From CBDBCU01 sp965243185 (GTDB lineage Bacteria; Chloroflexota; Dehalococcoidia; Lucifugimonadales; UBA3495): a stretch of 64,000 bases of DNA. Under the pieces are notes generated by a model, which ran no database searches, was not told the origin of the DNA, and saw only the letters and a program-made list of their open reading frames with translations. A program made the position numbers and the translations under genes. Where the stretch lies: the NCBI GenBank assembly GCA_965243185.1, contig OZ251531.1, positions 3,100,001-3,164,000 of the forward strand, in the 5' to 3' direction. This document shows positions 1 through 8,091 of this stretch, in pieces; position 1 is the first letter of the stretch, and each line of letters opens with the position of its first letter.

Positions 1-972
1 ATCCACCCGCTTGGGCCGGGGGCCGGCTTTGGACACATGGCCGAAAAGCTCCCGGCCCAAAATCCGCTCGGCCATCCAGACGCAGTCGATCAGCTTGTCG
101 ATGTCCACCCCGGTCTCGATGCCCATATCCTCCATCATGTGGAGCAAATCTTCCGTGGGCGCCATCCCGGTCGCCCGCCCGTTCCCGCAGTAGGGGCAGC
201 CGCCGTAGCCGCCGATGGTGCCGTCCAATTCCACCGTATCCTCCGGCCCCAACGCTCGCAAGGCAGCGTAGGCCGAGGCAATCGCCATATTGCGCCCGTT
301 GTGCAGGTGCAGCCGGAAGTGGTTAATTTCCGGCCAGCGTTCCTTAACCCGGCTGATGCTCTCCTCCACCTTGGCCGGTGTGCAGTGGCTCATCGGGTCG
401 CCCATCGAGCAGCTGACCACCTTGATGCCCACTTCGTCCCACATCCCGTGCTGCTTCTCAAAGAGGGTCATCAGGCTGTCCACCGGGAACTCCCCCAAGA
501 AATTGGAACCCCAACTGGCGTTACAGCCGATGCCCGCTTCCCGGATGTTCAGTTCCTGCGCCTGAGCCACAATCTGCGGCCACCGCTCCATTTCCTGCAT
601 CTGGGAGCGGTTGGTGTTGCGGCGCACAAACACATCGCACAGATGGCAAGTCAAGCGCGGATAGGCGTCCCGCTCGATGGTCAACGGCGGCGAATAAGCC
701 CGCGCCCGCTCCACGCCCCGGGAGTTCAGCGCCAACGCCGTATAGGTTACATCCGGGTTCGGGTTAAAGCGGGTAACGATTTCGTCAATCCGCTCCATCT
801 GCGGCGTCCACTTGGGACTGACGAAAGACCCCACCACAATCTGCGGCAAGCCGGTCTCCGACAGAGCATCCAGCAACTCCACCTTGTCGTCCACCGAGAT
901 GCTGGCGTCCTCAATCTGCATCCCCTCGCGCATCCCTTCCTCTTTATAAACCACCTTGGGCCACTGATACAT
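1..972 (-). CDS. HMG-CoA lyase-like DRE-TIM metallolyase, C-terminus cut by window edge
   Basis: The 324 visible residues form a TIM-barrel lyase that would cleave or condense an acyl-CoA/2-oxoacid-type substrate with a divalent metal. The N-terminal GMREGMQIED segment corresponds to the RDGLQNE metal/catalytic loop of HMG-CoA lyase. HLHNGRN near residue 235 supplies the metal histidines, and GGYGGCPYCG near residue 270 matches the GGLGGCPY signature carrying the catalytic Cys. The metal-binding Asp of RDG is Glu here, so the exact substrate is uncertain. The ATG at 972 follows a strong GGAGAGGAGG ribosome site and starts MYQWPKVV. These eight codons and the whole leader recur upstream of the 1991-2305 gene. 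The gene is monocistronic as far as seen. Family assignment is secure, HMG-CoA specificity is not. Confidence 0.85.
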   Translation of the reverse strand, partial: MYQWPKVVYKEEGMREGMQIEDASISVDDKVELLDALSETGLPQIVVGSFVSPKWTPQMERIDEIVTRFNPNPDVTYTALALNSRGVERARAYSPPLTIERDAYPRLTCHLCDVFVRRNTNRSQMQEMERWPQIVAQAQELNIREAGIGCNASWGSNFLGEFPVDSLMTLFEKQHGMWDEVGIKVVSCSMGDPMSHCTPAKVEESISRVKERWPEINHFRLHLHNGRNMAIASAYAALRALGPEDTVELDGTIGGYGGCPYCGNGRATGMAPTEDLLHMMEDMGIETGVDIDKLIDCVWMAERILGRELFGHVSKAGPRPKRVD

Positions 973-1106
973 TGCGGCTTCCTCCTCTCCCTTTGCGGGT
1001 ATCGGCTGTTGCCGGCCGGTCTGCAAATTGACCCGGCCGGGACTGGCAACGGGTTACCTATTGGGGCGGATTGTAGGGTTTAGTAACGGGGTTGTCAAGG
1101 AAAGGA
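949..1106 (-). repeat. Promoter-leader duplication, copy 1
   Basis: About 158 bp covering the promoter, the roughly 90-nt 5' leader, the ribosome site and the first eight codons of the metallolyase gene. By eye it is about 90 percent identical to 2282-2438, in the same orientation. A shorter third copy of only the promoter core lies at about 1785-1826. Confidence 0.85.
1070..1098 (-). promoter_or_regulatory. Sigma-70 promoter of the metallolyase gene
   Basis: On the minus strand there is a perfect TTGACA (1098-1093), a 17-bp spacer and TACAAT (1075-1070). The predicted transcript start is near 1063, giving a leader of about 90 nt before the ATG at 972. Confidence 0.85.
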
Positions 1107-1125
1107 TGAACCGGGGCAAAAGCAG

Positions 1126-1371
1126 CTAGTCGGACACCATACCCAACGCCCGCCGGACGCTGTCCGTAATACCCAACTGGGTCAGCAAGGATTTAACAGT
1201 TCCCTCGGCGATGTTGCTATGCCGCGGCAGGAAACCCCGATAGGGCGGCGCGTCGGGGACATCCCGGCGGTACTCATCATGCCTTGCCGCGTGGCGATAA
1301 AAATAAACCCCGTACCGGCGTGCCAAGGCTCGCGTTACCGTGCCGCGATTGAATGTGCGGCCCTTGGGCAT
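1126..1371 (-). CDS. hicA: HicA-like mRNA interferase toxin
   Basis: An 81-residue basic protein. Its C-terminal half (FLPRHSNIAEGTVKSLLTQL, then GI) resembles the end of HicA/YcfA toxins, where a short helix follows a Pro-x-His strand. The family cleaves mRNA using a conserved His; RHAARH at residues 26-31 is the likely equivalent, but the usual GSH motif is not intact. It starts 2 nt after the stop of the HicB-like gene, so the two are co-transcribed with the antitoxin first. The 5' part is divergent, and the call relies on both the C-terminal match and the partner. Confidence 0.6.
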   Translation of the reverse strand: MPKGRTFNRGTVTRALARRYGVYFYRHAARHDEYRRDVPDAPPYRGFLPRHSNIAEGTVKSLLTQLGITDSVRRALGMVSD

Positions 1372-1373
1372 CG

Positions 1374-1736
1374 TCAGCCCTTGCTCCCCATTTGCAACTC
1401 AACCGTGCCGCTTTGACGCACATTGACGGCAATAGATATATCGGTTTCCCCTTGCAGCTGGGGAGCATCCAACCCGGCCGCCGCCATCGTTTGCTGCCAG
1501 CGGCCGGTCTCGTGGAGACTCCGCAAGTAGAGTTCAGCCATCTCCAAGAGCATACTGACGGCTTCCCTGGGAGTAGCGCCCTCGCCGGTAAGCGGTAGTT
1601 CCAAGCACTCGGCGAACCAGGGATGTTCATCCGCCGGGTCGCTGAAGGTAAGGGTTATGTTCAGTTCCAGAACCGGTGCAGTTTCCTCGGGAGCGGAGGG
1701 AAACCAAGCCGGTTCCGGTTCGACAGCGGTGACCAT
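1374..1736 (-). CDS. hicB: HicB-like antitoxin
   Basis: A 120-residue acidic protein with the HicB core: a WFAECLELPLTGEGATPREA strand-helix signature (residues about 40-59), then a helix ending LYLRSLHETG. HicB proteins mask HicA and often bind their own promoter. No clear ribbon-helix-helix or HTH tail is visible, so DNA binding is unproven. The ATG at 1736 lies about 47 nt below the predicted start of a near-perfect promoter. The antitoxin-toxin gene order is the reverse of the common hicAB arrangement. Confidence 0.65.
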   Translation of the reverse strand: MVTAVEPEPAWFPSAPEETAPVLELNITLTFSDPADEHPWFAECLELPLTGEGATPREAVSMLLEMAELYLRSLHETGRWQQTMAAAGLDAPQLQGETDISIAVNVRQSGTVELQMGSKG

Positions 1737-1789
1737 TAGCGAACTTTATCTCCCTTTTCGTACCGGTTTCAAGCTTAATCGGGCGGCGG

Positions 1790-1818
1790 ATTGTAGGGTT
1801 TAGGAATGGGGTTGTCAA
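1790..1818 (-). promoter_or_regulatory. Sigma-70 promoter of the hicBA-like pair
   Basis: Minus-strand TTGACA (1818-1813), 17-bp spacer, TACAAT (1795-1790). The spacer and about 38 bp around it match the promoters at 1070-1098 and 2403-2431, but homology stops just downstream of the -10 box. Confidence 0.85.
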
Positions 1819-1875
1819 GGAAAGAATCGGGCTGGCGGCTTGCCCGCTCCTTGGCTATCGCAGTCAATCGACTAT

Positions 1876-1962
1876 GTCATTCCGAGCGATAGCGAGGAAT
1901 CTAAAAATCTTGAGAGGAATCAAGGGCAGGCATTTCAGATTCCTCCCTGAGGTCGGAATGAC
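1876..1962. mobile_element. MITE-like inverted-repeat element, copy 1
   Basis: An 87-bp non-coding element bounded by GTCATTCCGA and TCGGAATGAC. Internal GAGGAATCT/AGATTCCTC arms continue the stem. A near-identical copy in the opposite orientation lies at 26539-26627, and a half copy at 50685-50720. It has no coding capacity, so any mobility would need a transposase supplied elsewhere. Confidence 0.75.
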
Positions 1963-1990
1963 CTAGCAAATGGGACGGCTATCCGGAGTG

Positions 1991-2305
1991 TCAGCAACTC
2001 AGCAGATCCAGCAACGGCTGCCAAGTGGCCGGTTCCTGGAGGTCAATCTCCCGGAAAGGCCCGGGTTTTGCCGAGTCGTTTCTAACCCAAGTCAGCCAGC
2101 GGCCGGCGGTAGCATTTTCGACTACTTCCAGTTGGATGACGCGGCCATTGACGACCCATTCAATGCCAGTAAAGCCATCCTCGTCGGTTGACCTCAGGTC
2201 CGGCTTGGGCACTTCTTTCAGAAACTCTTGGAGCAGTATCTGGCCGCCGGGCTCGGCGCCAGTGGCTGCGTCGGCTTTATCAACCACCTTAGGCCACTGA
2301 TACAT
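1991..2305 (-). CDS. Orphan protein fused to a duplicated metallolyase leader
   Basis: A 104-residue acidic soluble protein I do not recognise. Its first eight residues, MYQWPKVV, are identical to the start of the metallolyase at 972, and the upstream leader and promoter are copies too. After that the sequences are unrelated. The ATG at 2305 is chosen over an upstream ATG because it keeps the strong GGAGAGGAGG site and the duplicated start. A Trp-rich segment (GIEWVVNGRVIQLEVVEN, then RWLTWV) suggests a small beta fold. Confidence 0.6.
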   Translation of the reverse strand: MYQWPKVVDKADAATGAEPGGQILLQEFLKEVPKPDLRSTDEDGFTGIEWVVNGRVIQLEVVENATAGRWLTWVRNDSAKPGPFREIDLQEPATWQPLLDLLSC

Positions 2306-2438
2306 TTCGCCTTCCTCCTCTCCCTTTGTGGGCATCGGCTGTTGCCGGCCGGACTGCCAGTCGACCCGGCCCGGACTGGCAACGGGTTACCTATTGCGGC
2401 CGATTGTAGGGTTTAGGAACGGGGTTGTCAAGGAAAGG
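2282..2438 (-). repeat. Promoter-leader duplication, copy 2
   Basis: Second copy of the 949-1106 block, same orientation, with scattered point differences. It supplies the promoter, leader, ribosome site and first codons of the 1991-2305 gene. Confidence 0.85.
2403..2431 (-). promoter_or_regulatory. Sigma-70 promoter of the 1991-2305 gene
   Basis: Minus-strand TTGACA (2431-2426), 17-bp spacer, TACAAT (2408-2403). It lies at the same distance from its ATG as in copy 1. Confidence 0.85.
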
Positions 2439-2473
2439 GATGGTGTTCCGTAACGATAACGACAATAGACCTA

Positions 2474-3328
2474 TCACTGAAACCTCATATAACCCACTCC
2501 TCCGGATATCACCAAAAACATATAATGCCGGTTCCGCTCCAAACCCAAATCTACCGATTCCTCGACAAACTGGCCGTCGCGCTCCAGATAAATAGAGTGC
2601 TTGCCGTCCAGAGAGTATCCCCAAACAGCAAACTGGCCCGTGCCATCATGCCTTAAGGCGCACAATGATTTGGAATTATCGGTGCGAAAAGGACCAGCAA
2701 AAGAAGCCCCGTTGCTGAACTTTACCTCAGCACGGTTCAATGCTTTAGCGGAAGGATTGATGCTTGGCTGAATGAAACGGCAAGACCACTTGCTTTCAGC
2801 CTTTACTTCCAGTCGATACTTACCTTCACGGAACCACTTGTCCGACTTGCCCGAGCCAACCCGGACTATATCGACAATACGACTCTTGTCGGAACCTTCC
2901 GGCAACCATTCATCTCGTTCTAAGTGCCGTCCCAATTTACCTCCCATCCACCGGCCAATGAAATCACCAGCCGACGATTGTCCCCCAAAACCTCCGACCA
3001 CTTGGCCGATAAGTCCGCCAATTCCGGACATATCCTCAGCCAACTCGCCGCTAACGCCTCCTCTCGAATACAATTTCACTTGGAAATCTCCAGCCCCACG
3101 GTGCTCGAACTGGATAACTAGGATACCCGGCTCCAGGATAAAATCCTCTGACTTCCAAGTTTTCCGGCCGCCCCACCAGGTTTCCTCGCCACTGCCGTCG
3201 GAGAACTTCCACGAATGCCCGGGCAGGTCAAAGGGATAGTTAGATACCAGAACCCCTACTAGGACCACCAGGATAAAAATCCCGACGACCACACCACCAC
3301 CAATCAGAAGCCACACCCACCAGTCCAT
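2474..3328 (-). CDS. Membrane-anchored protein of unknown function
   Basis: A 284-residue protein with one N-terminal transmembrane helix (residues about 5-29, WVWLLIGGGVVVGIFILVVL) and a long extracytoplasmic part. A glycine-rich central stretch (GLIGQVVGGFGGQ, residues about 105-117) separates two beta-rich regions. The second is Trp/Tyr-rich and ends MFLVISGGVGYMRFQ. Start chosen for the AGGAGG ribosome site just upstream of 3328. Base composition is less GC-rich than neighbouring core genes, in keeping with an accessory strip. No family recognised. Confidence 0.6.
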   Translation of the reverse strand: MDWWVWLLIGGGVVVGIFILVVLVGVLVSNYPFDLPGHSWKFSDGSGEETWWGGRKTWKSEDFILEPGILVIQFEHRGAGDFQVKLYSRGGVSGELAEDMSGIGGLIGQVVGGFGGQSSAGDFIGRWMGGKLGRHLERDEWLPEGSDKSRIVDIVRVGSGKSDKWFREGKYRLEVKAESKWSCRFIQPSINPSAKALNRAEVKFSNGASFAGPFRTDNSKSLCALRHDGTGQFAVWGYSLDGKHSIYLERDGQFVEESVDLGLERNRHYMFLVISGGVGYMRFQ

Positions 3329-3500
3329 GAGAGCCTCCTGACAAAGAAACTGCCTGCGTTATCATCATAGCATATATTAGGTTGCTACGAACCGCCATGC
3401 TATCTCCCAAATCAAAAACACGGAGGAGCAGCCCGAATCAAAAGGACGTAGACAGCAGGGACACTACCCGCGAACAGGCAACCGCAACTGCCAGACTTGC

Positions 3501-3869
3501 CTAGACCGGGGAAGCCAGTCCAATAAAATCATCCCAAGAACCCACCTTGCCGAAACCCAGAACCTTCCGCTCTTGGATTCCGTTCCACCACACCCGCAAC
3601 TTCTTGCTTGGGAGAAAAATAATGCACTGCCAATTGTCCGCCGCGGTCCACTGGAACAGCTCAACCCGGTGCCCCTGATAATAGTGCGGCACAATGCGGT
3701 CCAAGATGGCTTTGCACCGTACGCAATCTACGTCAATAGGGGTCCAACTAACCTCGCTTGGCTTGCGACAACTCCAGTGCGGCATTAGCACCACAGCCCC
3801 GCAAAAGGCTTCGACCGAGGCCGGCACACTCGCCGGTCGTAGAGACCGCCCCAAATAATGGCACACCAT
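3501..3869 (-). CDS. Small Cys-rich protein, possible zinc finger
   Basis: About 122 residues. HWSCRK followed about 15 residues later by DCVRCKA forms a C-x(n)-CxxC arrangement like zinc-ribbon segments common in accessory-region orphan proteins. The rest is Trp-rich. An ATG at 3869 preceded by TTGGAG is preferred over a TTG at 3887. No promoter stands out and no partner gene is evident. Function unknown. Confidence 0.45.
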   Translation of the reverse strand: MVCHYLGRSLRPASVPASVEAFCGAVVLMPHWSCRKPSEVSWTPIDVDCVRCKAILDRIVPHYYQGHRVELFQWTAADNWQCIIFLPSKKLRVWWNGIQERKVLGFGKVGSWDDFIGLASPV

Positions 3870-4047
3870 AGTAATCTCCAAGGGCAAAGGATGTAGCTAG
3901 CCATTACTATTATATAACGAACATTGCACCGCTAGCCCCCCTTGCCGCCATCCCCCGCAAGGCATAAGATAATCCCACTCCCCGCCGGCCAGGAGCCCAC
4001 CGCTTCCCAATGTATGCAGCCCATTCCCTTCCCGGAGCAGCCAGCCT

Positions 4048-4665
4048 ATGGGCATCGCCACCCTCCGCAACTTGTCAGTAATGACCTCTAACCTGATGCT
4101 GCGGCTGACCGTCATCGGCTCCGCCTTCCACGAACTGGCCCACCAACTGGCTTGCTACGCCGTCGGCTTCCGCGTGGTCGAAGTCAAATATGTTATCCTC
4201 AACGACCCGGAATATGCCGGCTATGTCTTGTTCGAGCCGAAAGCCCAAACCGGCCCGGCCCGATTTCTACTGGTCGGCATTGCCCCCTTAATTATGGGGG
4301 CGGTCGTCTGGTTCGGCTGCCTGCTGTCCATCTACGGGATTGCGGCCAACGGTATAGCGGAACTATGGGAATTGGCCGCCCTGGCGGCGATTATCTGGAT
4401 TGCCGCTAACACCGCCTACCACGCCGTCCCCAGTCCCGCCGACCTGAAAAATGTCTTTGCCCAGCCCTTCCATATCTGGCAAACTATCCCCTGTTACGCC
4501 ATTGCCCTGCCGTTCTGGCTCCTGGCTTACAACTACAAAATCCGCCTCTGGGGTTGGACGCCCTGGCAGCTTTTTGTTATCGGCGGCAGCATCTACGCCG
4601 CCACTCTGGACTGGCCGGCTATACTGAAACAAGTTTATGGCACTGTCCCCATCCCTTGGGCTTGA
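4048..4665 (+). CDS. Membrane zinc metalloprotease-like protein (HExxH)
   Basis: A 205-residue integral membrane protein with about five hydrophobic segments. FHELAHQ at residues 28-34 is an HExxH zinc motif embedded in the first membrane helix, as in M50 and related membrane metalloproteases. A later HAVPSPADLKNVF segment (residues about 124-136) resembles the third metal-ligand region of small M50-like proteins. The classical NPDG/LDGG motif of site-2 proteases is missing, so activity is inferred only. Two ATGs (4048, 4081) could serve as start. It precedes the VOC gene by 48 nt. Confidence 0.65.
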   Translation: MGIATLRNLSVMTSNLMLRLTVIGSAFHELAHQLACYAVGFRVVEVKYVILNDPEYAGYVLFEPKAQTGPARFLLVGIAPLIMGAVVWFGCLLSIYGIAANGIAELWELAALAAIIWIAANTAYHAVPSPADLKNVFAQPFHIWQTIPCYAIALPFWLLAYNYKIRLWGWTPWQLFVIGGSIYAATLDWPAILKQVYGTVPIPWA

Positions 4666-4713
4666 CCGCCCAATCCTGAAACTGAACCCAAGAACCCGAA
4701 CAAGGAGCGTCTT

Positions 4714-5121
4714 ATGTCCACCGTCGGCTTTGACCATATCGCAATGCCCACCGCCAACGCGGAACGCCTTATCGAGTTCTATAAGCGGCTGGGCTTTACC
4801 ATCAACGACGAAGCCGCCTGGCGCGCCGGCCAAGTCGGCATTTTCTCCATCCAGGTCGGCGATTCCAAAATCAATGTCCACCCGGAGGGCTACACCGCTA
4901 CCCTGCGCGGGCCGACCGCCGTCCCCGGCTGCGCCGACCTCTGCTTTGTCTGGGACGGTACCGCTGAAGAGTGCCAACAAATGCTGGCCGATGCCGAAGT
5001 GGAAGTTATCCGCGGCCCCGGCCCCCGCAAAGGCGCCCGGGCCGGCGGCGGCCTCCCCGCCGTCAGCCTCTACGCCCGCGACCCGGACCAGAACCTGCTC
5101 GAGTGGATGATTTACCGGTAA
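4714..5121 (+). CDS. VOC-family (glyoxalase/dioxygenase fold) protein
   Basis: 135 residues with the paired beta-alpha-beta-beta-beta modules of the vicinal-oxygen-chelate fold. Candidate metal ligands are His in FDHIAM (residue 8), His in INVHPEG (mid-protein) and Glu in LLEWMIY at the C-terminus. This spacing is typical of single-domain VOC enzymes that work as dimers. AAGGAG precedes the ATG. It lies 34 nt upstream of the thiamine-diphosphate enzyme and probably shares its transcript. Substrate unknown. Confidence 0.8.
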   Translation: MSTVGFDHIAMPTANAERLIEFYKRLGFTINDEAAWRAGQVGIFSIQVGDSKINVHPEGYTATLRGPTAVPGCADLCFVWDGTAEECQQMLADAEVEVIRGPGPRKGARAGGGLPAVSLYARDPDQNLLEWMIYR

Positions 5122-5155
5122 AAACCCCATCCCATCACTGAAAGGACGGATACCA

Positions 5156-6835
5156 ATGGCAACGATGACCGGCAAGGAAGCCCTGGCCCAAATGCTGGCC
5201 GCCGAGGGGCTGGAGTATATTTTCGGCAACCCCGGCACCAGCGAAACCCCTTTCCTGGATGTGCTTCAGGATTTCCCCAACCTCCAGTATATCCAGGCGT
5301 TGCAGGAAGGCACGGCGGTAGGCATGGCGGACGGCTACGCCCGGGCCACCGGCCGCCCGGCCTTCGCCAACATTCACATCGCCGGCGGCTTGGCTAACGG
5401 CATCAGCGCCCTCTACAACGCCTACCGCGGCGGCACCCCTATGGTGCTGACCGCCGGTAACTCCGACACCCGGATGCTGCTCAGCGAACCGGTGCTTTCC
5501 GGCGACCTGGTGGAAATGACCCGCCAATTTACCAAGTGGAGCGCCGAAGTCCCCAACGCCGCCAACATCCCCATGGCGGTGCGCCGGGCTTTCAAGGAAG
5601 CCAAAACGCCGCCCACCGGCCCGGTGTTCCTCTCCTTCCCTTGGGATACTATGGACGAAACGGTGAATGTGGACATTGCCCCTTCGTCGCCCGGCTACTT
5701 CCGAATGCGCCCGGACGCCGCCGCCATCACCGCCGCTTCCCGGCTCCTTGCCCAAGCCGACAACCCGGTTATCGTCCTCGGCGACCGGGTAGGCCAATCC
5801 GCCGCCATGCCCCAACTGGTGCAGGTCGCCGAGCAGTTGGGCGCAAAAGTCTATGCCACTTCCTACACCTATTCCGAAGTCAACTTCCCCACTAACCACG
5901 ACCAGTACGCCGGGATGTTGAACCTGAACAGCGCCGCCACCCGCCAGCAGTTGGCCGCCGCCGATGTGGTGCTGGCCGTGGGAACTAATGTCTTTTCCTC
6001 CTTCCTTTATGTCCCGGAACCCCTCTTGTCGCCCCACACCAAGCTGATTCACCTGGACAGCAGCAGCCAGGAAATTGAGAAAATCTACCCCACCGACTTG
6101 GGCATCCTCTGCGACCCCCAAGCCGGCTTGACCGACCTGTCGGACGCTCTGGAGCAAGATCTGTCGGCGGCTGCCAAGGAAGCGGCCGCTACCCGGGCCG
6201 CTGAACTGGCCGCCGCCCGCCGCCAAGCCCGGGCCGACTACCAGCGGCATATCGCCAGCCTGCCCGACCGTCGCCCCATGCCGGTCGCGCGGATGATGCA
6301 CGAACTGGCCCAAGCCCTGCCCGCCAACGCCATCATTGCCGACGAAGCCATCACTTCCCGCGGCGCTTTGCTCCAAGCCCTCGAGCCGGACACCCCCGGC
6401 AGCTACTACAGCATCCGCGGCGGCGCCCTCGGCTGGGCCATGCCCGGCGCCCTCGGCATCCAACTGGCTAACCCCGACCGCCCGGTAGTGGCCGTAGTCG
6501 GCGATGGCGCGTCAATGTATACCGTGCAAGCCCTCTGGACGGCAGCCCGCTACAACATCCCGGTAACCTACGCCGTCTGCAACAACCGCTCCTACCGCAT
6601 CCTCAAAGTCAATATGGATGTGTACCTGCGGCGGATGCTCGAGGACGCCGAAAGGAACAGCGACTATGTGGGGATGGACTTTGCCACTCCCCTGCCCCTG
6701 GCTGACATCGCCCGGGCGATGGGCGTAGCCGGCCAGGACATTGCCGACCCGGCCCAACTGCGCCCGGCCCTGGAACAGTCCATCGCCAGCGGCCAGCCCG
6801 GCGTAATCAATGTCAGCATCGACGGCGCGCTGTAA
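5156..6835 (+). CDS. Thiamine-diphosphate enzyme, benzoylformate decarboxylase/acetolactate synthase-like
   Basis: 559 residues with the full three-domain ThDP architecture. The N-terminal GNPGTSETPF loop (residues about 24-33) and catalytic Glu51 in QEGTAVGMADGYARA bind the pyrimidine ring. The C-terminal GDGASMY to CNNRSYRIL segment (residues about 449-480) is the Mg-diphosphate motif. The overall pattern fits benzoylformate-decarboxylase-type 2-oxoacid decarboxylases better than biosynthetic acetolactate synthase, since no regulatory subunit follows. The cytosolic tetramer would decarboxylate a 2-oxoacid. It follows the VOC gene, and a long perfect hairpin lies 34 nt after the stop. Confidence 0.85.
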   Translation: MATMTGKEALAQMLAAEGLEYIFGNPGTSETPFLDVLQDFPNLQYIQALQEGTAVGMADGYARATGRPAFANIHIAGGLANGISALYNAYRGGTPMVLTAGNSDTRMLLSEPVLSGDLVEMTRQFTKWSAEVPNAANIPMAVRRAFKEAKTPPTGPVFLSFPWDTMDETVNVDIAPSSPGYFRMRPDAAAITAASRLLAQADNPVIVLGDRVGQSAAMPQLVQVAEQLGAKVYATSYTYSEVNFPTNHDQYAGMLNLNSAATRQQLAAADVVLAVGTNVFSSFLYVPEPLLSPHTKLIHLDSSSQEIEKIYPTDLGILCDPQAGLTDLSDALEQDLSAAAKEAAATRAAELAAARRQARADYQRHIASLPDRRPMPVARMMHELAQALPANAIIADEAITSRGALLQALEPDTPGSYYSIRGGALGWAMPGALGIQLANPDRPVVAVVGDGASMYTVQALWTAARYNIPVTYAVCNNRSYRILKVNMDVYLRRMLEDAERNSDYVGMDFATPLPLADIARAMGVAGQDIADPAQLRPALEQSIASGQPGVINVSIDGAL

Positions 6836-6869
6836 ATCCGCCGCCCAAACCATCGTTACCCGACAAAGT

Positions 6870-6909
6870 GAAAGTTCCCGGTCAAGGATTTCCTTGACCG
6901 GGAACTTTC
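6870..6909. terminator. Perfect 19-bp stem hairpin between convergent genes
   Basis: Arms 6870-6888 and 6891-6909 are exactly complementary around a 2-4 nt loop. There is no long T-run on either side, so it may be a bidirectional attenuator or factor-dependent terminator separating the ThDP enzyme from the EVE genes. Confidence 0.6.
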
Positions 6910-6993
6910 AATCCGCTCCGGTTAAACAACCCTTTGCCAAACTCAACCGCCATTACCGCGCCAACGGTAATCCGGATAGTTTGGATAAAAGAC

Positions 6994-7485
6994 CTAACTT
7001 CCCATCCCCATCCCCACTATCACATCCCACGCTTCCCTGCTGACCGGCTGAATCGACAACCGATTTCCCGGCTGAACCAGCATCATCCCCCGCAACGCCG
7101 GATGATTGCTTGCCTTAATCTCCCGCAAAGTCACCGGCCGGGCAAACTCCAAATCCGCTTGGAGGTCCACCATCAGCCACTTCGGGTTAGCCGGGTCGGA
7201 TTCAGGGTCGTAAAAGGGGGAAGTTTTGTCCCAAGCGGAAAAGTCCGGGTAAGCACCCCGCACAATCCGGGCCGTGCCGACTACTTCGGGCGATTTCGGC
7301 CATCGGGTACTGCTATGGTAAAACAGTACCCCGTCGCCAACCTTGATTTCATCCCGGATATAGTTGCGGGCCTTGGCATTGCGGACGCCTTTCCAAGGCA
7401 TAGTCTTATTTTCCGCCGCCAAGAGGTTATCAAAGGTGTCAATGGATACCTTTGACTTAAACAGCCAATACCGCACTTCCGACAT
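6994..7485 (-). CDS. EVE-domain protein, paralogue 2
   Basis: 163 residues of a single EVE domain, the PUA-like fold thought to bind modified bases in DNA or RNA. RYWLFKSKV at the N-terminus, WKGVRNAKARNYIRDEIKVG, GVLFYHSS and RLSIQPVS near the C-terminus are all typical. Start at 7485 matches the start of its upstream paralogue; an in-frame upstream ATG would add 15 unrelated residues. It lies 8 nt after the other EVE gene, clearly a tandem duplication. Confidence 0.85.
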   Translation of the reverse strand: MSEVRYWLFKSKVSIDTFDNLLAAENKTMPWKGVRNAKARNYIRDEIKVGDGVLFYHSSTRWPKSPEVVGTARIVRGAYPDFSAWDKTSPFYDPESDPANPKWLMVDLQADLEFARPVTLREIKASNHPALRGMMLVQPGNRLSIQPVSREAWDVIVGMGMGS

Positions 7486-7493
7486 AACTCCGC

Positions 7494-7970
7494 CTACTTG
7501 CCCATCCCCAAGGCTACAATCTCCGCCCACGCCTCCTTACTGACCGGCTGAATCGACAGCCGCACGCCCCGCTGCACCAGCAGCATATCCTGTAGCTTGG
7601 GGTTGGCTTTGATTTCCTGCAAAGTGACCGGCCGGGCAAACTCCTGCTCAGCTTGGATGTCCACCATCAGCCAAATCGGGTTATCCGGCGTGGATTTGGG
7701 GTCAGGATGGTCGGAATCCTTTTCCCAAGCGGTGTAATCAGGATACGCTTCCCGCACCACCCGGGCCGTGCCGACCACCGCCGTGGGCTTGGCGCTGCTG
7801 TGGTAAAACAGCACCCCGTCGCCAACCTTGATTTCGTCCCGCATCATATTGCGAACCTGGTAGTTGCGGACGCCGTCCCACTCGGCGGTCTGCTCCTCCT
7901 CGCCCAGCAAGTCCGCATAGGAGTAGGCGTTGGGCTCCGACTTGAACAGCCAGTATCTTTGCTCCGCCAT
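7494..7970 (-). CDS. EVE-domain protein, paralogue 1
   Basis: 158 residues with the same EVE layout as its neighbour: RYWLFKSEPNAYSYADL, WDGVRNYQVRNMMRDEIKVG, DGVLFYHSSA and RLSIQPVSKEAW. This copy keeps the canonical KSEP start, while the downstream copy has KSKV and has drifted more. EVE proteins are stand-alone modified-nucleobase readers in bacteria; some are linked to modification-dependent defence. No defence partner is adjacent here. Confidence 0.9.
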   Translation of the reverse strand: MAEQRYWLFKSEPNAYSYADLLGEEEQTAEWDGVRNYQVRNMMRDEIKVGDGVLFYHSSAKPTAVVGTARVVREAYPDYTAWEKDSDHPDPKSTPDNPIWLMVDIQAEQEFARPVTLQEIKANPKLQDMLLVQRGVRLSIQPVSKEAWAEIVALGMGK

Positions 7971-8091
7971 AATATGCCTTTCCCGCCGGCCAAATCCCGG
8001 CCCTTAATCGCCATCCTTCGCTATTCCCCGGGAAGGACGGCAACGGCAAATTGCGCCGCTATTCCCCGCAGAGTAACGCCGGGACAGCCGC

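Noticed and set aside
37..1083. Long + strand frame opposite the metallolyase gene, and similar long antisense frames opposite most core genes
   Set aside because: High GC keeps the antisense strand open; the products are His/Gly/Arg-rich with no family features.
3897..4115. 72-residue minus-strand gene overlapping the membrane metalloprotease
   Set aside because: No recognisable features, and the overlapping + strand gene is clearly supported.
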